64,000 nt of DNA from Gephyromycinifex aptenodytis (GTDB lineage Bacteria; Actinomycetota; Actinomycetes; Actinomycetales; Dermatophilaceae). The notes beneath the pieces were generated by a model, which ran no database searches, was not told the origin of the DNA, and saw only the letters and a program-made list of their open reading frames with translations. The position numbers and the translations under genes are program-made. The DNA is taken from NCBI RefSeq assembly GCF_012277275.1, contig NZ_CP051155.1, positions 434,001 to 498,000 on the forward strand, read 5' to 3'. This document shows, piece after piece, positions 8,953 through 18,456 of the stretch (positions are counted from its first letter, which is position 1; each line of letters begins with the position of its first letter).

Positions 8953-10599
8953 CTACAGGTATTGCCCTGGGGTCTTAACGCCTTCAACAGCTCGGACTGG
9001 TTCGGGCTCTGCCTGAACGGGTTGGGCGGCCAGGCGCCGCATCTCGATGACGCGTTCACCCTTGCGTCCCGAAACCCGTGCCCAGTCGTCAGGGTTGCTG
9101 GTGTTGGGCAGGTCTTCGTTCTCGGTGAACTCATCCAAGCAGGCCTGCACCAGATGAGCCGTGGTCAGGCCTCGACCGCCGCCGCTCAGCAGGTCCTTGA
9201 TGGCGCTGCGTTTGGCGCGGTCGACGACGTTCTGGATCATCGCCCCGGAGGTGAAGTCGGCGAAGTACAGCACCTCGCTGTGCCCATTGGCGTACACCAA
9301 CTCCAGGTAGCGGTTGCGCGTTGTGCGGGCATACATCTGCTGGACCACAGCGTCGATCATCGCCGCGATCGTGGCTTGGGCGTCGCCACCGTGTGCAGCC
9401 AGTTCCTCATCGTGCAGCGGCAGGTCAGCGGTGAGGTACTTGCCGAAGATGTCGCGCGCGGATTCCTCGTCGGGGCGGTCGATGCGGATCTTGGCGTCAA
9501 GGCGCCCCGGGCGCAGAATGGCCGGGTCGATCATGTCCTCGCGGTTGCTGGCGCCGATGATGATGACATTGTCCAGGCGTTCCACGCCGTCGATCTCGGC
9601 CAACAGCTGCGGCACGATCGTGGTCTCCACATCGGAGGACAAACCCGAACCGCGGGTGCGGAACAGCGAGTCCATCTCGTCGAAGAACACGACCACCGGC
9701 GCTCCCCCGCTGGCGTGCTCACGGGCGCGTTGGAAGATCAACCGGATCTGGCGCTCGGTCTCGCCGACGTACTTGTTCAACAGCTCTGGGCCCTTGACGT
9801 TCAGGAAGTAGCTCTTAGTGCCGGCCTCCCCCTTCAGCTGGGAGCTCTGGCGGGCCAACGAAGCCGCGACCGCCTTGGCGATGAGTGTCTTCCCGCAGCC
9901 GGGAGGGCCGTACAGCAGCAGACCCTTGGGCGGGCGCAAGTGGTGCTCCCGGAAGAGCTCGGGGTGCAGATACGGCAGCTCGATGGCGTCCCGGATCGCT
10001 TCGATCTGCCCGGAGAGCCCGCCGATGTCGGAATAGGAGATGTCGGGGACCTCCTCCAGTACGAGATCTTCGACCTCGGCTTTGGGGACGACCTCGTAGA
10101 CGAAGTTGCTGCGGGTATCGAGCAGAACCAGGTCCCCACCACGCAGCGGCGTCTGTGCCATCGGCGCAGCCCGGCGGGCAATGCGTTGGTCCTCACCGTG
10201 GATGACCACGACCACCCGGTCGTCGTCGAGGGTCTCATGCACGGTGACAACCTGCCCGAGGTCCTCGAACTGTCCGACGTCCACCACGGCCAGGGTGTCG
10301 TTGAGGCGCACCTCACGGCCCAGGACGAGGCTGCCCTGATCCACATCGGGTGAGATCTGGACCCGCATCCTGCGCCCGCCGGTCAACACATCGACCGTGT
10401 CCTGGGCGGGTGGGGCGAGCACCTGGCCGTAGGTGGAGGGCGGGCCCCCCAGGGCCGCGACCTGCGCCTTGAGCCCCGACAGTTGATCGCGGGCGTAGGA
10501 CAGCGTCCGGGTGAGTTCCTCGTTGCGGCGCCGAAGGGTGCTCAGGCCGGCTTCCAAACGAGCGATCTGCACCTGCGGGTCAGTAGCCTCGGAGCTCAT
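8953..10599 (-). CDS. arc: proteasomal AAA ATPase Arc/Mpa
   Basis: Hexameric unfoldase that binds Pup and feeds pupylated proteins to the 20S core. Order: N-terminal coiled coil (about residues 8-50, heptad-rich), OB-type domains (about 60-170), then the AAA domain with Walker A GPPGCGKT at 231-238, Walker [11 protein letters not shown] and a downstream arginine-finger region. The protein ends in GQYL; the C-terminal Gln-Tyr-Leu is the proteasome-docking tail of Arc/Mpa. Length is 548 residues. The ATG overlaps the trmI stop as ATGA, so the two genes are coupled. The dop/pup/prcBA genes lie about 4 kb away, separated by metabolic genes. Confidence 0.97.
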   Translation of the reverse strand: MSSEATDPQVQIARLEAGLSTLRRRNEELTRTLSYARDQLSGLKAQVAALGGPPSTYGQVLAPPAQDTVDVLTGGRRMRVQISPDVDQGSLVLGREVRLNDTLAVVDVGQFEDLGQVVTVHETLDDDRVVVVIHGEDQRIARRAAPMAQTPLRGGDLVLLDTRSNFVYEVVPKAEVEDLVLEEVPDISYSDIGGLSGQIEAIRDAIELPYLHPELFREHHLRPPKGLLLYGPPGCGKTLIAKAVAASLARQSSQLKGEAGTKSYFLNVKGPELLNKYVGETERQIRLIFQRAREHASGGAPVVVFFDEMDSLFRTRGSGLSSDVETTIVPQLLAEIDGVERLDNVIIIGASNREDMIDPAILRPGRLDAKIRIDRPDEESARDIFGKYLTADLPLHDEELAAHGGDAQATIAAMIDAVVQQMYARTTRNRYLELVYANGHSEVLYFADFTSGAMIQNVVDRAKRSAIKDLLSGGGRGLTTAHLVQACLDEFTENEDLPNTSNPDDWARVSGRKGERVIEMRRLAAQPVQAEPEPVRAVEGVKTPGQYL

Positions 10600-11726
10600 G
10601 TCACCTCACCTTGCTCAACGATCTCATCGGCGCTGCAGACGGGCCTGCCCTCAGCGGTGTCGGTAACGTCGACGGCCTCGGCAGCCTGCTCGGCGCGGTT
10701 CTCTCGTTCCTGCGTGCTGCCGGCCTCAGCTGCCGCGTCAGCCGCTCGGCGCAGTCTGCGGACCTTCTTGTCCGAGATCTGCCGCTCGCCGATCGCTTCG
10801 GTGCTCCAGTCGTTCTCGCGGGAGGGCATGTCGGCTGCGTCTTCGCCGTAGGCACCCTTCGCCGGGCGCCGTTTACGCAGCGGGGGCGTCACCCCGGGGG
10901 CCAACCGCCGGGTGGTGATGAGGAAACCGGTGTGACCGTGCATCCGATGCTCCGGCCGGACTGCCAGGCCCTCCAGGTGCCACCCGCGCACCAGGGACTC
11001 CCACGCCGAGGGTTCGGTGAACCCGCCGTGTTCGCGGATGTCCTCTGCGACCCGAGACAACTGGGTCGCGGTGGCGACATAACAGATGAGGACACCGCCG
11101 GGAGTCAGCGCGTCCCCCACCACGTCCAGGCACTCCCAGGGGGCCAGCATGTCCAGGACGACCCGGTCTACGCTGCCCGGCTCCACGGCTGCCGGCAAGG
11201 ACTCCACCAGGTCCCCGACCGTCACCTGCCAGGCGGGATGCGGTGCGCCGAAGAAGGCGGCAACGTTGGATTTGGCGATCTCGGCGAAGTCTTCGCGGCG
11301 CTCGAAGGAATGCAGGGATCCGGCATCCCCGACGGCCCGCAGCAGTGACATCGACAATGCACCCGAACCCACCCCCGCTTCCACGACGCGGGCTCCGGGG
11401 AAGATGTCAGCCATGGCCACGATCTGACCGGCGTCCTTGGGGTACACCACGGCTGCGCCGCGCGGCATGGACATGACGTAGTCCGACAGCAGGGGCCGCA
11501 GCGCAAGGTACTCAACACCCGAGGTGTTCGTCGTGGTCGAGCCGTCGGGGGCGCCGATGATGTCGTCGTGGGCCAGGCTGCCGCGGTGGGTGAAGAACTG
11601 TCCGCCGGCCTGCAGAGTGATGGTGTGTAGGCGACCCTTGGGGTCGGTGAGTTGGACCCTGTCTCCAACCTGGAAGGGGCCGCGACGCAAGGTGACGCCG
11701 GTGGGTTCGGGGAGGGAGGAGTCCAT
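10596..11726 (-). CDS. trmI: tRNA (adenine(58)-N1)-methyltransferase
   Basis: SAM-dependent enzyme that makes m1A58 in the T-loop of tRNAs. The N-terminal [15 protein letters not shown] domain is followed by the SAM motif [12 protein letters not shown] and by [10 protein letters not shown] with the catalytic Asp. The C-terminal 100 residues (Arg/Glu/Ala-rich) are low complexity and probably disordered. The ATG at 11726 is preferred to an in-frame TTG at 11735, because the -10 box TAGACT overlaps that TTG. Length is then 376 residues. The pairing with arc is conserved in actinobacteria, as I recall it. Confidence 0.94.
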   Translation of the reverse strand: MDSSLPEPTGVTLRRGPFQVGDRVQLTDPKGRLHTITLQAGGQFFTHRGSLAHDDIIGAPDGSTTTNTSGVEYLALRPLLSDYVMSMPRGAAVVYPKDAGQIVAMADIFPGARVVEAGVGSGALSMSLLRAVGDAGSLHSFERREDFAEIAKSNVAAFFGAPHPAWQVTVGDLVESLPAAVEPGSVDRVVLDMLAPWECLDVVGDALTPGGVLICYVATATQLSRVAEDIREHGGFTEPSAWESLVRGWHLEGLAVRPEHRMHGHTGFLITTRRLAPGVTPPLRKRRPAKGAYGEDAADMPSRENDWSTEAIGERQISDKKVRRLRRAADAAAEAGSTQERENRAEQAAEAVDVTDTAEGRPVCSADEIVEQGEVT

Positions 11727-11734
11727 GGGCGCCA

Positions 11735-11740
11735 AGTCTA
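11735..11740 (-). promoter_or_regulatory. -10 box of trmI-arc
   Basis: TAGACT, 8 nt upstream of the trmI ATG. It implies a leaderless transcript for trmI-arc. Confidence 0.5.
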
Positions 11741-11759
11741 GGGCGCTGCACGCTGCCAG

Positions 11760-12926
11760 CTACCCCCGCCTCGCCCGAGTCGTCTGCACCCCGCTCTGCT
11801 CCAGGTCGTGAGCCTGCTGCAGGTCGCTGGCCAGCACCACCGAATCTCCGTGTTCGCCGCGCAGCAGAACCATGGGCGTCTGGGCGCTGCGCATCGCTTC
11901 GAGGATCCTGGCCGGGCCCCAGGCACGCTCCCCCGCCTCCAGCACCCAGCCTGGCGGCTGGCGCAGGCAGAAGGCGGATACGGGTGCGCTGAGCAGATCG
12001 TGGCGGCCCTCCGCCGGCAATTCGTCCAGCTCGAGCGGGGCGAGCACACCCTGCGGGCTGCCGTTCGTGGACAAGACGACCACGGTGCGCGCGCCAGTTT
12101 CGGCGTGCGCCAGCGCCTCGGCTAGCGGCATCCGGCCCGGAACGCAGATCGCGGGGTGTAGCAGCGGCTCCAGCAGCACTCGCTCCAGCGCTTGCACAGT
12201 GCGCGCCCTGTCGATTGCCGAGGAAGCCCCGGACCACAACACAGCCCCGATCAGACCAGCCCAGGCGATGACGAAAAACGACGGCGTACGCCCACTGCTC
12301 AAGGGCAACACGATTGCCCACACCAGCAGCAGGGCCACCAGCACTCGCCCGGCCCAGCCCGCGAATCGAAGCCCCAAGTGACGCTTACCGGTGAGTTTCC
12401 AGATGAGCGCGTCCAGGACGAAGCCGCCGTCCAACGGCAACCCCGGCAGCAGATTGAACGCGCCGATCAGCGCGTTGGTGGCCACCGCAGCAGCAAGCAG
12501 CCACCACGAAACCTGCCCGTGAGCCAGGTTGAGCAACCCGAAGCTGACGGCAGCGAGCGCGCCATTGGCCAACGGGCCCACCGCGGAGACGATTGCCAGC
12601 CGTCCCGGGGAGACATCGCAGGTCTTGTATGCGGTGTGGCCCCCGAAGAGGTTCACCACGATTCGTTCCACCGGATAGCCGAAGGCGCTGGCCGCCAAGG
12701 CATGCGCGGCCTCGTGGACCAGCACCGACAGCAGCAGCAGCACCGCATAGGCGAACGCGACGAGGTAGGCCTGCGGCCCCGGCAGGGACAGCCTCAGTTG
12801 CGGGCCGAAGTACATGACGATGAGTACAGCCAAGACCAGCCAGCTGGGTGTGATGATGACCGGAACCCCGCCGGGCCCCGTGATCCGCCAGCCGGTCACG
12901 GTGCGCTCCGGGAAGGTGGGGTTCAT
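11760..12926 (-). CDS. site-2 protease (M50) family membrane metalloprotease
   Basis: Intramembrane zinc protease. It has about six transmembrane segments in residues 1-240. The zinc motif HEAAH lies in LLLSVLVHEAAHALAA near residue 71, and the second metal motif appears as LLPGLPLDGG near residue 160. The C-terminal 140 residues resemble a CBS-type regulatory pair (two ILEAM/ALA-type repeats). Length is 388 residues. Such a protease next to trmI is common in actinobacteria. A -10 box (TACCCT) lies 7 nt before the ATG. Its substrate is unknown; anti-sigma factors are typical for the family. Confidence 0.88.
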   Translation of the reverse strand: MNPTFPERTVTGWRITGPGGVPVIITPSWLVLAVLIVMYFGPQLRLSLPGPQAYLVAFAYAVLLLLSVLVHEAAHALAASAFGYPVERIVVNLFGGHTAYKTCDVSPGRLAIVSAVGPLANGALAAVSFGLLNLAHGQVSWWLLAAAVATNALIGAFNLLPGLPLDGGFVLDALIWKLTGKRHLGLRFAGWAGRVLVALLLVWAIVLPLSSGRTPSFFVIAWAGLIGAVLWSGASSAIDRARTVQALERVLLEPLLHPAICVPGRMPLAEALAHAETGARTVVVLSTNGSPQGVLAPLELDELPAEGRHDLLSAPVSAFCLRQPPGWVLEAGERAWGPARILEAMRSAQTPMVLLRGEHGDSVVLASDLQQAHDLEQSGVQTTRARRG

Positions 12927-12933
12927 GCAGTCG

Positions 12934-12939
12934 AGGGTA
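12934..12939 (-). promoter_or_regulatory. -10 box of the site-2 protease gene (leaderless)
   Basis: TACCCT, 7 nt upstream of the ATG at 12926. Confidence 0.5.
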
Positions 12940-13001
12940 CGGGGCCGCCGGCGGCGGCGCCGGTGGGCGCGAGCGCCATCCTCAACCCCGAGCGGTTCCG
13001 T

Positions 13002-13991
13002 TCACCGCGCTAGGCAGCGGTAGTGCACCTGGTGATGGAGCGTGAAGCCCGCAGCCGCGCCGAGTCCAAGCGCCGCCGAATCGGTTTCCGGCACCTGTAC
13101 GACGGCGAACCGTGCCCCCAGCGAAGCGGCCTGGGCGAGCATCTGGGCGCTGGCCTGCCGCCCGAGTCCGCGACGACGCAATCGCGGGGTCACGCTTATC
13201 TGGGACAACCCAGCCCAACCGCGTGAGAGGGCCAGCCTCCCGATCGCGACCGGGGCGGCCGCTTGCCGCAGCGTCAGATAGTAGGCCGGCCCCGTGCGGA
13301 TCTCCTCGCGGGCCGCCGCGGGGGCTCGGCCCGCGAGCCAGAGTGAGTACCAGTCGGCATCCGGCTCGCGGGCCCACCCGATCACCGTCTCTGCAGACGC
13401 GGTGGCCTCCGAGCGCGGCTCGCCGCCGCTGCGGCTCGCGCGCAGGTCGGCCACCAACACGTTCGTGCTCGCCAAGCTCGTCCAACCGAGTTCGTCCAGC
13501 AGCGGTACCAGCGCCGAGGCATCGCCGTCCGGCCGGGCGCGGTGACTGTCGGCGCTCGCCGCTCGCAGCGGCACCTGAACCCGGGGCGTCAACCCGCGGC
13601 GACGGTAGAAGTCCTCGACCGAGGCCAGCGCGATACGTGGGTCCGTTCCGGGGTCACCCACTACCAGCGCCGCGTTGGCCTCCCAGGACCAGCCATGGGC
13701 CGCCTGCAGCAACCATCCTCCCAGCCGCATCCGTTCCGGTGCGGGCAGATGTCCCGCCATCACTCGGTGCAGGTCGGCCGGGGATGAGCTGGGGCGCACC
13801 GCGCGAGGCGGTGCCACCCGCGAGGCGGTGATATGCGCGCGGGGGATGCGCACCGGGCCGCCTGCCTCCGGGAGCAAGGTCAGCGCTTCTTCGTCCTGGC
13901 TGAGTACCACGCCGACGACATCACGTAGACCGTCGGGGACGGCCCGACGCACACTCAGCCGGTCCGCCTCCGGATCAGGCGCCGGGATCAT
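13002..13991 (-). CDS. GNAT family N-acetyltransferase
   Basis: 329-residue protein. An N-terminal region of about 60 residues (DVVGVVLSQDEEALTLLPEAG, beta-rich) precedes an acetyltransferase fold. The acetyl-CoA loop is seen as ISVTPRLRRRGLGRQASAQML near residue 290, which matches the (Q/R)xxGxG/A pattern, and the fold ends in GFTLHHQVHYRCL. The ATG overlaps the stop of the HAD gene (ATGA), so it is coupled to HAD and probably to metH upstream. The acceptor substrate is unknown. Confidence 0.8.
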   Translation of the reverse strand: MIPAPDPEADRLSVRRAVPDGLRDVVGVVLSQDEEALTLLPEAGGPVRIPRAHITASRVAPPRAVRPSSSPADLHRVMAGHLPAPERMRLGGWLLQAAHGWSWEANAALVVGDPGTDPRIALASVEDFYRRRGLTPRVQVPLRAASADSHRARPDGDASALVPLLDELGWTSLASTNVLVADLRASRSGGEPRSEATASAETVIGWAREPDADWYSLWLAGRAPAAAREEIRTGPAYYLTLRQAAAPVAIGRLALSRGWAGLSQISVTPRLRRRGLGRQASAQMLAQAASLGARFAVVQVPETDSAALGLGAAAGFTLHHQVHYRCLAR

Positions 13992-14647
13992 GCCGTGGTC
14001 AGGGCCAGTAGGTCACCGGGTTGCACCCGCTCCAGCGAGTCCACCCGGAACAGGCCTGCCAGCTCGGGCAACTCGACCATGTGGGGAATGCCCAGGGTGC
14101 GCGCGCCAGAGGCCAGCGCCGAACGCACCCCCGAAGGTGAATCCTCGATGGCCACACAGTCACCGATAGCCACCCCCAGCTGGGCCGCGCCGGTGAGGTA
14201 GGCCTCCGGGTCCGGTTTACCTACCGTGACCTCATCACCGGTGACAACCGCGCCGAAGGTGTCGCGCGGCAACGCAGCCAGCAGCACCTGCGCCATCGGC
14301 CGCCACGACATGGTCACCAGCGCACACGGAACATCCGCCTCCCGCAGCGCCAGCAGCAGTTCGCGCGCGCCGGGGCGCCAGGGCATCTCCTTTCGCATGG
14401 CTTCGATCACCCCCGACTGGAGTTCCTCCACGATCGCCCGGATCGGCAGATCCACCGGGGTGCGTTCGCGCAGGATCTGCGCCGAAACATCCAAGGGGTT
14501 GCCGACCATGGCCAGGCCGTCCTGGTGGGACCACGTCCCGCCGAAGCGTTCGACCAGCTCAGTTTCGGCGGCCATCCAGTACGGCTCGGTGTCGATGAGG
14601 GTGCCGTCCATGTCCCATAGGACCGCCGCGGGAAGCTGCATGTTCAT
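13988..14647 (-). CDS. HAD-superfamily phosphatase (IA type)
   Basis: 219-residue hydrolase. Motif I is LWDMDGTLIDTE near residue 10 (nucleophile and acid/base Asp), motif II is a Thr in CALVTMS, motif III a Lys in VTVGKPDPEAY and motif IV AIEDSPSGVRSA. The architecture fits phosphoglycolate-phosphatase or beta-phosphoglucomutase-like enzymes; the exact substrate is open. It starts 2 nt after the metH stop and overlaps the GNAT gene at its 3' end, so metH, HAD and GNAT form one unit. Confidence 0.88.
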   Translation of the reverse strand: MNMQLPAAVLWDMDGTLIDTEPYWMAAETELVERFGGTWSHQDGLAMVGNPLDVSAQILRERTPVDLPIRAIVEELQSGVIEAMRKEMPWRPGARELLLALREADVPCALVTMSWRPMAQVLLAALPRDTFGAVVTGDEVTVGKPDPEAYLTGAAQLGVAIGDCVAIEDSPSGVRSALASGARTLGIPHMVELPELAGLFRVDSLERVQPGDLLALTTA

Positions 14648-14649
14648 GC

Positions 14650-17600
14650 TCAGACCTTGAAGTAGGAGGCGTCGGGGTGGTGCACGACGAGTGCGTCGGT
14701 GGACTGCTCAGGGTGCAACTGCAGTTCCTCGGACAATTCGACGCCGATCCGTTCAGGTTCCAACAGCTTCACCAAGGTGACCCGGTCTTCCATCTGCGGG
14801 CAGGCCGGGTAGCCGAAGGAATACCGGCAACCGCGGAACTTCACGTCCAGGATGTCCGAGAGCGGTAGTGCCTCGTCGATCCCCAGCTCCTCGCGCACCC
14901 GGGCGTGCCACAGTTCGGCCAACGCCTCGGTGAGCTGCACCGAGAGCCCGTGCAGCTCCAGGTAATCGCGGTACTTGTTCTCGGCGTAGATCTGCGCCGT
15001 CACATCGCTGACGTGAGCGCCCATCGTCACCAACTGGAAGGGGATGACATCGGGGCGCCCATCGGCCTCGTAGGCCTGCTTGGTGCGGAAGAAGTCGGCC
15101 AGGCACTGCCGCCGGTCGCGACGCTGCCGCGGGAAGGTGAATCGCGCCCGAACGTCGCCGGTGGTGTGCGAGCCGTCCTCGTCCTGACCGTCTTCGTGCC
15201 ACAGCACGACCAGGTCGTTGCCTTCGGAGTAGCACGGGAAGTAGCCGTAGACGACGGCCGGGTTCATGATCTCCTCGGTGGCGATCCGGTCCAGCCACAT
15301 CCGCAGCCGGGGGCGCCCTTCGGTCTCGACCAGGTCTTCATAGCTGGGGCCGTCCTGCCCGCGGGTCGGACGCAGACCCCATTGGCCCAGGAACGTCGCA
15401 CGTTCATCGAGGTAGGCCGCGTACTCGGCCAGCGCGATGCCCTTGACCACGCGCGTCCCCCAGAACGGCGGGGTCGGGATGCTGTGGTCGCGGCTGATGT
15501 CCGCAGGCGTCGTGTCATTGACATCGGGCAGGTCGTCCTTGGCGGCGGCGTTGGGCCGGACTCGACGCTTGCGCAGCTCCGGCAAGACTTCTGCGAGATC
15601 CACCGAGGGGTCGTCCTTGGCCTTGGCGACAGCGTCCATCAGGCGCAGGCCCTCGAACGCGTCCCGGGCGTAACGCACATGGCCCTGGTACACCTCGGCG
15701 AGATCCTGCTCCACGTAGGCGCGGGTCAGCGCGGCGCCGCCGAGCATCACCGGGAAACGTTGAGCGAGGTCCCGGGTGTTGAGCTCCTCGAGGTTCTCCT
15801 TCATCACCACCGTGGACTTCACGAGCAGTCCGCTCATGCCGATGGCGTCGACGCCGTGGGTGGTCGCGGCCTCGATGATTTCGTTGGCAGTCTTCTTGAT
15901 GCCGAGGTTGACGACCTCATAACCGTTGTTCGACAGGATGATGTCGACCAGGTTCTTGCCGATGTCGTGAACGTCGCCTTTGACCGTGGCCAACAGCACC
16001 TTCGCCTTGGCCTGGCGGGTGCCGCCACCGGCCGCGACCTGCTCTTCGATGATGGGTTCCAGGTAGGCCACCGCGGCCTTCATCGTCTCGGCGCTCTGCA
16101 ACACGAACGGGAGCTGCATCGTGCCCGCGCCGAACCGCTCACCGACGATCTTCATACCTTCGAGCAGGTGGTCGTTGATGATTGCCAGGGCGGGCTTGCC
16201 GGAGTCGACGGCTTCCTGCAGGTCCGGCTCCAGCCCTTGGCGTTCCCCGTCGATGATGCGCTGGGCGAGGCGCTCATCCAGCGGCATCGCCGCGAGCTCC
16301 TCTGCCCGGGAGGCTTTCAGTGATGCTGAGTCGACGCCCTCGAACAGTTCCAGCATCAACGACAGCGGGTCGTAGGTGCACTCGCTGGTACCCGGCTCCC
16401 CCGCCCACTCCCGGCGGTCGTGCACCAGGTCGAAGGCGACCTTGTACTGGTCTTCGGGGATGCGCGCGATCGGCAGGATCTTCGCCGAGTTGACGATGGC
16501 GCTGCTCAGACCGGCCTTGACACACTCATCCAGGAAAACCGAGTTCAGGACCACTCGCGCAGCCGGTTTCAATCCGAAGCTGACATTGGAGACACCCAAC
16601 GTGGTCTGCACACCGGGGTAGCGCCGAGTGATCTCCCGGATCGCCTCGATGGTTTCGATGCCGTCGCGGCGGGTCTCCTCCTGCCCGGTGGCGATCGGGA
16701 AGGTCAGGGTGTCGACGATGATGTCCTCGACGCGCATCCCCCACTGCCCAGTGAGCGCCTCGATCAGGCGGGTGGCCACGGCGACCTTGTGTTCGCGGGT
16801 GCGTGCCTGACCCTGCTCGTCGATCGTGAGTGCCACCACGGCGGCACCGTGCTCGGAGACCATCCGCATGACCCGCTCAAAACGTGAACCGGGCCCCTCG
16901 CCGTCTTCGTAGTTCACCGAGTTGATGACGGCCCGACCACCGACGCGTTCCAGACCGGCCTGGACCACATCGGGTTCGGTGGAGTCCAGAACAAGCGGCA
17001 GCGTGCTGGAGGTGTTGAAGCGCGAGACGATCTCGGCCATGTCGCCGGCGCCGTTGCGGCCCACATAGTCCGCGCACACGTCTAGCAGGTGCGCCCCGTC
17101 GCGGGTTTGATTCTTGGCGATCTCGACGCAGTCGTCCCACTTCTCGGCAAGCATCGCCTCACGGAAGGCCTTGGAACCGTTGGCGTTGGTCCGCTCCCCG
17201 ATGGACAGGAAGCTGGCGTCCTGCCGGAAGGGCACGGCGGTGTACAACGAGGCGACCCCGGGTTCCGGATTGGGCTCGCGGGCCGGGATGGGCATCCCCC
17301 CGACGGCTTGCACAACCGCGGCCAGGTGCTCGGGGGTGGTGCCGCAGCAGCCGCCGACGAGGCTGACGCCGTACTCGCGAACGAAGCCGGCATGCGCCTG
17401 GGCGAGTTCCTGCGGGGACAACGGGTAGACCGCGCCGTGCTTGCCCAGCTGCGGCAGCCCCGCGTTGGGCATGACCGAGATGGCCACGCGCGCGTTCTTG
17501 GACAGGTGGCGCAGGTGTTCGCTCATCTCGGCCGGGCCGGTGGCGCAGTTCAGACCGATCACATCGATGCCCAGCGGCTCCAGCGTCGTCAACGCCGCAC

Positions 17601-18222
17601 CGATCTCGCTACCCATGAGCATCGTGCCTGTGGTCTCCACGGTGACCTGGGCGATGATCGGTACGTTCTCCTCCAGCTCGCCCATCGCCCGCTTGCAGCC
17701 GATGATCGCCGCCTTGGCCTGCAACAGGTCCTGGCTGGTTTCGATGAGCAGAGCGTCCGCGCCGCCGCGGATCAGACCCCGCGCGCACTGCTGGTAGGCA
17801 TCCCGCAAGGTCGCGAACGGTGCGTGCAGCAACGAGGGCAATTTGGTGCCCGGCCCCATCGAACCCAGCACGAAGCGCGGCTTGTCATCGCTGGACCAGG
17901 CATCCGCCGCCTCGCGGGCCACGGCGGCTCCGGCGTGGGCCAGCTCTTCCACGCGTTCGGGAATGTCGTACTCGGCCAGGTTGGCGAAGTTCGCACCGAA
18001 AGTGTTGGTCTCGATCGCATCGACCCCGACCTGCAGATAGGCCTCGTGGACGCTGCGCACGATGTCGGGGCGCGTCACGTTGAGAATCTCGTTGCAGCCC
18101 TCGAGCTGATCGAAGTCCTCCATCGAGGGGTTCGCGTCCTGCAGCATCGTGCCCATCGCGCCGTCGGCGATGATCACACGTTCGGACAGCAGGGCGCGGA
18201 AACGATCGGAGCGGCTGCTCAC
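14650..18222 (-). CDS. metH: cobalamin-dependent methionine synthase
   Basis: Transfers methyl from 5-methyl-THF to homocysteine. All four modules are present. The homocysteine domain (1 to about 320) has zinc ligands C226 and C292/C293 in GGCCGTTPEH. The pterin domain spans about 335-600. The B12 cap and Rossmann domain span about 640-870, with DVHDIG at 750-755 and His752 as the cobalt ligand. The AdoMet reactivation domain runs from about 910 to 1190. Length is 1,190 residues, normal. The GTG at 18222 has GAGG 9 nt upstream. The leader is only about 35 nt, too short for a cobalamin riboswitch. Confidence 0.97.
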   Translation of the reverse strand: MSSRSDRFRALLSERVIIADGAMGTMLQDANPSMEDFDQLEGCNEILNVTRPDIVRSVHEAYLQVGVDAIETNTFGANFANLAEYDIPERVEELAHAGAAVAREAADAWSSDDKPRFVLGSMGPGTKLPSLLHAPFATLRDAYQQCARGLIRGGADALLIETSQDLLQAKAAIIGCKRAMGELEENVPIIAQVTVETTGTMLMGSEIGAALTTLEPLGIDVIGLNCATGPAEMSEHLRHLSKNARVAISVMPNAGLPQLGKHGAVYPLSPQELAQAHAGFVREYGVSLVGGCCGTTPEHLAAVVQAVGGMPIPAREPNPEPGVASLYTAVPFRQDASFLSIGERTNANGSKAFREAMLAEKWDDCVEIAKNQTRDGAHLLDVCADYVGRNGAGDMAEIVSRFNTSSTLPLVLDSTEPDVVQAGLERVGGRAVINSVNYEDGEGPGSRFERVMRMVSEHGAAVVALTIDEQGQARTREHKVAVATRLIEALTGQWGMRVEDIIVDTLTFPIATGQEETRRDGIETIEAIREITRRYPGVQTTLGVSNVSFGLKPAARVVLNSVFLDECVKAGLSSAIVNSAKILPIARIPEDQYKVAFDLVHDRREWAGEPGTSECTYDPLSLMLELFEGVDSASLKASRAEELAAMPLDERLAQRIIDGERQGLEPDLQEAVDSGKPALAIINDHLLEGMKIVGERFGAGTMQLPFVLQSAETMKAAVAYLEPIIEEQVAAGGGTRQAKAKVLLATVKGDVHDIGKNLVDIILSNNGYEVVNLGIKKTANEIIEAATTHGVDAIGMSGLLVKSTVVMKENLEELNTRDLAQRFPVMLGGAALTRAYVEQDLAEVYQGHVRYARDAFEGLRLMDAVAKAKDDPSVDLAEVLPELRKRRVRPNAAAKDDLPDVNDTTPADISRDHSIPTPPFWGTRVVKGIALAEYAAYLDERATFLGQWGLRPTRGQDGPSYEDLVETEGRPRLRMWLDRIATEEIMNPAVVYGYFPCYSEGNDLVVLWHEDGQDEDGSHTTGDVRARFTFPRQRRDRRQCLADFFRTKQAYEADGRPDVIPFQLVTMGAHVSDVTAQIYAENKYRDYLELHGLSVQLTEALAELWHARVREELGIDEALPLSDILDVKFRGCRYSFGYPACPQMEDRVTLVKLLEPERIGVELSEELQLHPEQSTDALVVHHPDASYFKV

Positions 18223-18261
18223 AGAATTAACCTCATTACTGGCAGAGAACTTTTCGTATTC

Positions 18262-18267
18262 ATCTTA
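18262..18267 (-). promoter_or_regulatory. putative -10 box of metH
   Basis: TAAGAT on the minus strand. Initiation about 7 nt downstream leaves a leader of about 35 nt containing the GAGG ribosome site. Confidence 0.45.
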
Positions 18268-18381
18268 GAGCTGCCCGCTGACGGCCTTTGTTGGCGTCCG
18301 CGGATGCCCCGAGCCGCCACCTACCAGCCCCGATTTGTCGGCAAGGGCTGCCTGAGCAGCCAATGCCTCCCCCCGGGTACG

Positions 18382-18387
18382 TAGGCT
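18382..18387 (+). promoter_or_regulatory. -10 box upstream of the leader ORF and PAC2 gene
   Basis: TAGGCT exactly 6 nt upstream of an ATG at 18394. The spacing is the same as at many leaderless genes in this window, so the mRNA probably begins at the leader ORF's ATG. Confidence 0.55.
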
Positions 18388-18393
18388 GGGGGG

Positions 18394-18456
18394 ATGAGTG
18401 AGTTCCGTGTGCGCCCCAGTGGGATGGCCCCTACCAGCGCGAAGGTCACTTCATGA
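18394..18456 (+). CDS. 20-codon leader ORF upstream of the PAC2 gene
   Basis: Small ORF of 20 codons beginning MSEFRVRPSG. Its ATG lies 6 nt after a TAGGCT -10 box, and its TGA overlaps the ATG of the PAC2 gene (ATGA). This fits a leaderless leader peptide that couples translation into the downstream gene. Ser, Thr, Arg and Pro codons dominate; there is no run of one amino acid that would suggest classical attenuation. An alternative is that it is the true, slightly frameshifted N-terminus of the next gene. Confidence 0.5.
   Translation: MSEFRVRPSGMAPTSAKVTS

Noticed and set aside
18223-18380. Cobalamin riboswitch upstream of metH
   Set aside because: The -10 box leaves only about 35 nt of leader and no B12-box is seen.
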